A stretch of DNA of 10,069 bases, taken from positions 1 to 10,069 of the forward strand of contig JAJZDT010000091.1 in assembly GCA_021851535.1 (NCBI GenBank). Direction: 5' to 3'. Of this stretch, positions 6,677-10,069 are shown piece after piece. A program made the translations under genes and the position numbers. Source of the DNA: Microcaldota archaeon (lineage in GTDB: Archaea > Micrarchaeota > Micrarchaeia > Micrarchaeales > Micrarchaeaceae). Below the pieces are notes generated by a model. The model did not search any database. It had not been told where the DNA came from and saw only the letters and a program-made list of their open reading frames with translations. The first letter of the stretch is position 1. Each line of letters opens with the position of its first letter.

Positions 6677-7262
6677 TTATGCACATTTTAGTTATAGAAT
6701 CAATTATCTGCTGTGTACTTCGCACACGACCTATACGCTTGAGCACATAATTAACCGATGCCTCATGCATTTCTTTAGAACGTGAGGTCATCGCATCCTG
6801 TGCAAATATCTGCTCAAACCCGAATTCGTATGCAAATCGTGCAGTACTCTCGACGCCATAATTAGTCGCAATGCCACAAAGCACAATTGTTTTTATCCCC
6901 TGCCTTCTTAATCTAAGCTCTAAATCTGTTCCATAAAAAGCACCCCATTGCTTTTTTACTATAACAACATCAGAGTCTGCCTGATTTAATTCAGGAACAA
7001 AATCTGCCCAATCTGCAGGCATTGACACAGGCCTTGAAAACATCTGTTCATCAGATTTGACATTTAATCTATCTTTTTCCGATGATACAACATGCACTAA
7101 AAAAACGGGCAATTGGTTTTGTCTAAATATTGCTGCCAATTTCGATGCATTTTCAATAACTACTTTTGAATCGTATGGCGCGCCTTGCATTGCCGAGATG
7201 CCCTTTTGAAGATCTATTATAACAAGAGCAATATTTTTATTCTCTATTGATAGTTCATCCAT
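6666..7262 (-). CDS. Isochorismatase-like cysteine hydrolase
   Basis: This is an alpha/beta cysteine hydrolase of the isochorismatase superfamily, 198 residues. The catalytic triad is readable: Asp17 in IIDLQ, Lys103 in VKKQWGAFYGTDLE, and the nucleophile Cys129 in LCGIATNYGVESTAR. The AFYGTDL and GVESTAR segments are typical of the general superfamily. The metal-binding DxHxxH motif of nicotinamidases is absent, so nicotinamidase activity is unlikely; hydrolysis of an amide, carbamate or vinyl ether is more plausible, with the substrate unknown. It is the first gene of a two-gene unit with the MFS exporter. That pairing suggests the enzyme modifies something the pump exports, or that both deal with the same foreign compound; this is inference. 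Confidence 0.88.
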   Translation of the reverse strand: MDELSIENKNIALVIIDLQKGISAMQGAPYDSKVVIENASKLAAIFRQNQLPVFLVHVVSSEKDRLNVKSDEQMFSRPVSMPADWADFVPELNQADSDVVIVKKQWGAFYGTDLELRLRRQGIKTIVLCGIATNYGVESTARFAYEFGFEQIFAQDAMTSRSKEMHEASVNYVLKRIGRVRSTQQIIDSITKMCINEK

Positions 7263-7270
7263 AAAATACC

Positions 7271-7300
7271 CATTATATATAGGACATACAATATATATAA
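7271..7300 (-). promoter_or_regulatory. Probable promoter of the hydrolase-MFS operon
   Basis: Two TATA-like blocks lie in the 58-nt gap between the pilin and hydrolase genes. On the minus strand they are TATATAT near 7291-7299 (about 32 nt before the ATG) and TATATAATG near 7273-7281 (about 15 nt before it). The farther one is at a workable distance and would leave a leader of only a few bases. Confidence 0.4.
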
Positions 7301-7320
7301 TATTCCCATTAATAAATAAG

Positions 7321-7791
7321 TTATACGACCTTTTCTATAAGCGTTGCAACCAATGTTTTTGGAAATCCGCTGCTCAGATCAGTATAATTCATAAGTACGT
7401 AACCGTTATAAACATTGCCAATACTTCCATTAAATTTATTCGAACCGACATAACACTGTACTTGGAAGGTGGTATTTTGACCTACCTGCAGCGTTATAGG
7501 TATTTGAAGGGAGGGAGTGTTTGCAAATGTACGATTATTATTACAACCAATAGAAGTTATTTGTATACTTGCTGGCGTTGATTGCCCTAGATTAATAAAA
7601 AGTATGCCATTTGAATATAAGTTAGCTTGTATACAATTAAAATCCGCAGGTACGATGCATTCTGATTTTACAAATGTTGATGGGCTTAAAATTCCAAGAT
7701 ATATTATTATTGCAACTACTACTGCAATAATTAAAAGAGCCCAGCTATACGTCATTAAATATTCTACGGCACCTTGCGCTCTTTTATTCAT
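7321..7791 (-). CDS. Type IV pilin-like protein with class III signal peptide
   Basis: The N-terminus MNKRAQGAVEYLMTYSWALL is a textbook archaeal class III (prepilin) signal. It has a short basic leader, a predicted prepilin-peptidase cut between Ala and Gln, Glu at mature position 5, and then a hydrophobic helix of about 20 residues that anchors the subunit and forms the filament core. The remaining 115 or so residues are a beta-rich, Asn/Ser/Thr-rich head with four cysteines (about 45, 53, 83 and 113), which could form two disulfides. Short pilins of this layout are common in DPANN archaea. I chose ATG 7791 because GTGAT (7796-7800) is 4 nt upstream and the leader then has normal length; GTG 7800 would add three residues. 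The gene follows moxR by 8 nt. No prepilin peptidase, assembly ATPase or platform protein is in view. Confidence 0.87.
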   Translation of the reverse strand: MNKRAQGAVEYLMTYSWALLIIAVVVAIIIYLGILSPSTFVKSECIVPADFNCIQANLYSNGILFINLGQSTPASIQITSIGCNNNRTFANTPSLQIPITLQVGQNTTFQVQCYVGSNKFNGSIGNVYNGYVLMNYTDLSSGFPKTLVATLIEKVV

Positions 7792-7799
7792 AATTATCA

Positions 7800-8705
7800 C
7801 TATAATGTCGCTACGATTCCATCGATAACGCCATTAACACCAATACCACCTGTAGATCGTACCACAATTCTATGGCTAAGTATTGAACGTGCAAGAGACT
7901 TGATATCCTGTATAGACACCTCATTTCTGCCGTTAATGAGCGCTTTTGCCTTTCCACATCGCATAAAACTAATATCCGCTCTTGGACTGCCACCCATAAC
8001 CACGTGTATATCACTTCTTGTTGCACGCACCAATTTTGTTATATAACCTACTACTTCATCACTCATTTTAACCGCATTAACTTGTGATTGTAAATCTAAC
8101 ATATCGCTCATGTTTATTACTTTTTCAACCGTTATATGTTCCTCTCTCTCTTTTATTCTAAGAATCTCAGCTTCGGATTTTTCATCAGGGTAATTAACGG
8201 TTATCTTCATTAAAAACCTATCTGCCAGAACTTTTGGAAGTGATGTAGTTCCTTCTATATTAAGTGGGTTTTGAGTTGCCATTGCCATAAAAGGGGATGG
8301 AAGGGGTATAGTCTGATTACCCATCGTAACCTGCCGCTCCTCCAATGCTTCTAAGAGAGCAGTTGTTGTTTTTGGCGGAGCTCTGTTTAACTCATCAACA
8401 AGCAGTATATTTGTAAAAATAGGTCCTTTTTTTAATTTTGGATTTTTTAATTCGTCTACATATGCATATCCTATAATATCGTTAATCGATAGATCTGGCA
8501 TTCCTTGTATTCTATTAAACTCACTATCTATTGCTTCTGAGAGGGTTTTTGCCATGGTGGTTTTCGCAACGCCAGGAACACCTTCTAACATTACATGCCC
8601 ATTTGCCACCATTGCTATGAACATCTGCTCTATGATATCATCGTTTCCGGCAATATGCTTTTTTACTTCTTTAAATACTTGTGAATATGCCTCCTTTGCG
8701 TCCAT
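7800..8705 (-). CDS. MoxR-family AAA+ ATPase
   Basis: This is an AAA+ ATPase of the MoxR group, which generally acts as a chaperone that remodels or activates partner protein complexes. Visible motifs in 301 residues are: Walker A GVPGVAKT (42-49); Walker B LLVDELNRA (101-109); the MoxR-typical LLEALEERQV (117-126) with an arginine-finger candidate; sensor 1 ATQNP (143-147); the LADRFLMK stretch (160-167); and sensor 2 GSPR (239-242). The length is normal and no catalytic residue is missing. MoxR genes are usually followed by DUF58 and VWA-domain genes; here the next gene, 8 nt downstream, is a pilin. GAGGT (8713-8717) lies 7 nt upstream of the start, and a TATA-like box is centred about 24 nt upstream. 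Confidence 0.93.
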   Translation of the reverse strand: MDAKEAYSQVFKEVKKHIAGNDDIIEQMFIAMVANGHVMLEGVPGVAKTTMAKTLSEAIDSEFNRIQGMPDLSINDIIGYAYVDELKNPKLKKGPIFTNILLVDELNRAPPKTTTALLEALEERQVTMGNQTIPLPSPFMAMATQNPLNIEGTTSLPKVLADRFLMKITVNYPDEKSEAEILRIKEREEHITVEKVINMSDMLDLQSQVNAVKMSDEVVGYITKLVRATRSDIHVVMGGSPRADISFMRCGKAKALINGRNEVSIQDIKSLARSILSHRIVVRSTGGIGVNGVIDGIVATL

Positions 8706-8723
8706 CTATCAAACCTCAAAACA

Positions 8724-8733
8724 TTTTTATAAC
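8724..8733 (-). promoter_or_regulatory. TATA box candidate of the moxR-pilin operon
   Basis: On the minus strand this reads GTTATAAAAA, centred about 24 nt from the moxR ATG, which would give a leaderless transcript. The GAGGT ribosome binding site at 8713-8717 implies instead a longer transcript from an upstream box, for example TTTATA at 8802-8807 on the same strand. Both may be used. The 112-nt gap is shared with the divergent rpo4 promoter. Confidence 0.45.
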
Positions 8734-8761
8734 CTTTCAGATAAAATATTATTAAATGATT

Positions 8762-8798
8762 GCATATAAGTGTTAAATACATTTGTCTGCTATATCTG
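8762..8798 (+). promoter_or_regulatory. Promoter region of the rpo4-DUF655 cluster
   Basis: Two plus-strand TATA-like boxes are present: GCATATAAG (8762-8770), which would start transcription near 8792, and CTATATC (8790-8796), about 25 nt before the ATG at 8818, which would give a leaderless mRNA. I cannot choose between them from sequence alone. Confidence 0.4.
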
Positions 8799-8817
8799 AA
8801 GTATAAACGTGATTTTT

Positions 8818-9150
8818 ATGATAGGAAAGGATGTAACTAATAATGGAAGTGTCTCTTTGCATGATGTAAGCGAGATACTAGAAAATAGAAGAAAGGAGAA
8901 GGAGCCTTCATACGAACAGGAGATTGCACTAGAGCACTCCAAAAAATTTAATTCTGGAAAGAGCGGATATGATAAAATGATTAAAAAGTTGGGCAGTATA
9001 AAAGGTCTCAAACAGTCGATAATATCAAAAATTGCTGATATAAAACCAGCAAATGATGCAATACTAAAACAGATACTTGCAAGTGAGAAGGTAACGCTTG
9101 ATGAGAGCACATTAAAAGAGATTATAGGTATAGTTAAAGAATCTGAATGA
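8818..9150 (+). CDS. rpo4: DNA-directed RNA polymerase subunit Rpo4 (RpoF)
   Basis: Rpo4 is the archaeal homologue of eukaryotic Rpb4. With Rpo7 it forms the polymerase stalk that binds nascent RNA and assists open-complex formation and processivity. The 110-residue length fits the family. The N-terminal beta/helix part (SVSLHDVSEIL) is followed by a helical region with many Lys and Glu residues, and the C-terminal half resembles the HRDC-like domain, with KPANDAILKQIL and a final helix ESTLKEIIGIVKESE. The assignment rests partly on the downstream neighbour: Rpo4 and DUF655 genes are adjacent in many archaea. GTG 8809 would add three residues, but ATG 8818 fits family alignments better. The typical upstream ribosomal protein gene L21e is replaced here by divergent moxR. 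Confidence 0.8.
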   Translation: MIGKDVTNNGSVSLHDVSEILENRRKEKEPSYEQEIALEHSKKFNSGKSGYDKMIKKLGSIKGLKQSIISKIADIKPANDAILKQILASEKVTLDESTLKEIIGIVKESE

Positions 9151-9180
9151 TGATGCTGTGGGATATGAAATGGTGGTTGA

Positions 9181-9765
9181 ATGGAAATGCACGCTGAAGA
9201 GAGAAAGGAAGATTATGCATACGTGCTGGATTTTATGCCTAAAGGGAAGTCATCATCAGGTAGATCAGAGCCGCTAACACAAATTATTGGAGAGCGATGG
9301 TTTACTCTACTTGAGGCCACGACAAAACCCGCGGTAAATCTAAGTTTAGGAGATAAAGTTTATATTGGCAGTGGCGAGCGCGATAAAATTATGTTAATAA
9401 AAAGTAGGGTACAATACACAGAACTTACCCAAACAGCAAAAAATAGCATACAAGATGTCGTGTTAAACATAATAAAAAAAGATGAACCGCGATTTGTCAG
9501 TGTTTTTAATAGCGCAGGAGCAATAAACATAAGGCAACATTCACTAGAGCTTCTTCCAGGGATAGGAAAAAAACATTTAACAAGTATACTAAAAGAGAGG
9601 GGCATTAAGAAATTTGAGAATTTTGCAGATTTATCCTCTCGTATATCACTACTACAAGATCCTGCAAAACTCATCTCTGAACGAGTAATTACGGAACTTG
9701 AGGGGAATCAGAGATTTTATCTTTTTGTGAAGCCTTATGTTCCTAGAGCGCCGCTTCAGCGGTAG
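9181..9765 (+). CDS. DUF655 family protein, predicted nucleic-acid binding
   Basis: This is a conserved archaeal protein of 194 residues. It opens with the DYAYVLDFMPKGK motif and continues with an OB-like beta domain (about 30-80; GERWFTLLEAT and LGDKVYIG). A helix-hairpin-helix, LELLPGIGKKHLTSILKER (122-140), follows, and the C-terminus YLFVKPYVPRAPLQR is typical of the family. Its function is not established; the fold and its place next to RNA polymerase and rRNA-methylase genes in other archaea suggest a role in RNA or ribosome metabolism. GGTGG (9172-9176), 4 nt before ATG 9181, supports the start; ATG 9187 is an alternative. It lies 30 nt after rpo4, probably in the same transcript. Confidence 0.87.
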   Translation: MEMHAEERKEDYAYVLDFMPKGKSSSGRSEPLTQIIGERWFTLLEATTKPAVNLSLGDKVYIGSGERDKIMLIKSRVQYTELTQTAKNSIQDVVLNIIKKDEPRFVSVFNSAGAINIRQHSLELLPGIGKKHLTSILKERGIKKFENFADLSSRISLLQDPAKLISERVITELEGNQRFYLFVKPYVPRAPLQR

Positions 9766-9771
9766 AGTAAT

Positions 9772-10069
9772 ATGATGCGTTTTAAAATCAGATATGTCGA
9801 TGATAACACAATGATTATGATAAAATCTACCTCTTTTAAAATTCATCTTAAACAAATTGGCATGGATGATTTAGATGGTATACAGCGCTGCGCTAACAGC
9901 CCTGATATAGGATATAATTTTGGTTGTATTGAGAGTTTCCCATATCCATACCAACGTCACGATGCGCTTGCACTTATAGAAGCAGCGGCGATTCTTGCAA
10001 AAAATGAGAGCGCATACCATTTTGGAATAAGGAATAATTTAGATAATAAATTAGTCGGTATGTTTACCA
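9772..10069 (+). CDS. GNAT acetyltransferase, RimJ/RimL type, 3' end beyond window
   Basis: The reading frame runs open from ATG 9772 to the window end, giving 99 codons without a stop. The visible part has the N-terminal half of a RimJ/RimL-like N-acetyltransferase: a beta strand and helix leading to GMDDLDGIQRCANSPDIG, then the characteristic SFPYPYQRHDALALIEAAA stretch and the beginning of the core sheet (YHFGIRNN, KLVGMF). The acetyl-CoA binding Q/RxxGxG/A motif should lie just past the edge. These enzymes acetylate protein N-termini, small amines or antibiotics, so the substrate is open. ATG 9811 is a possible later start. It follows the DUF655 gene by 6 nt, so it is probably in the same operon. 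Confidence 0.8.
   Translation, partial: MMRFKIRYVDDNTMIMIKSTSFKIHLKQIGMDDLDGIQRCANSPDIGYNFGCIESFPYPYQRHDALALIEAAAILAKNESAYHFGIRNNLDNKLVGMFT

Noticed and set aside
6666..7262. Possible nicotinamidase (NAD salvage) identity for the cysteine hydrolase.
   Set aside because: The Asp/His metal-binding residues that define nicotinamidases are absent, although the general catalytic triad is present.
8790..9110. A 106-codon minus-strand frame opposite rpo4 that looks like a membrane protein.
   Set aside because: It is an antisense shadow of the Lys/Glu-rich Rpo4 coding sequence, with no start signal of its own.
1..10069. A search by eye for CRISPR repeats, insertion sequences, long direct repeats, C/D-box RNAs and toxin-antitoxin pairs.
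   Set aside because: No regularly spaced repeat, transposase, terminal inverted repeat pair, paired C and D boxes or small two-gene toxin module was visible outside coding sequence.

Overview
The window reads as low-GC archaeal chromosome, most likely from a DPANN lineage such as Micrarchaeota or Parvarchaeota. The archaeal evidence is an RNA polymerase subunit Rpo4 gene beside a DUF655 gene, a pilin with an archaeal class III signal peptide, a tRNA with a bulge-helix-bulge type intron, TATA boxes about 24-30 nt before start codons (leaderless mRNAs), and tRNA genes without encoded CCA. The pilin N-terminus and its four-cysteine layout resemble the short pilin families common in DPANN genomes. 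The phylum is an inference; the domain assignment is strong.

Left part (1-2071): tRNA-Arg(GCG), an unrecognised 144-residue gene on the minus strand, tRNA-Thr(GGT) with a 30-nt intron, then the overlapping pair scpA-scpB (condensin partners; no smc gene is in view). They converge on a minus-strand PduO-type cob(I)alamin adenosyltransferase gene.

Middle part (2072-7262): after the adenosyltransferase gene comes tRNA-Val(CAC), about 250 nt with no convincing gene but with a perfect 15-nt palindrome, then minus-strand genes for an EamA/DMT permease, a SerB-like HAD phosphatase (near-leaderless promoter with an inverted repeat beside the TATA box), and a two-gene operon of a cysteine hydrolase (isochorismatase-like) overlapping a 14-TM DHA2-type MFS exporter.

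Right part (7263-10069): a minus-strand pair, MoxR AAA+ ATPase followed after 8 nt by the class III pilin, is divergent from a plus-strand cluster of Rpo4, a DUF655 nucleic-acid-binding protein, and the start of a RimJ/RimL-type GNAT acetyltransferase cut by the window end.

Most of the window is housekeeping or ordinary accessory content. I see no CRISPR array, insertion sequence, integrase, toxin-antitoxin pair or defence island. The points most worth following are the MoxR-pilin pair without the usual DUF58/VWA partners, the orphan gene between two tRNA genes, a repeated ACGTTTATA element in five upstream regions, and the inverted repeat next to the HAD promoter.
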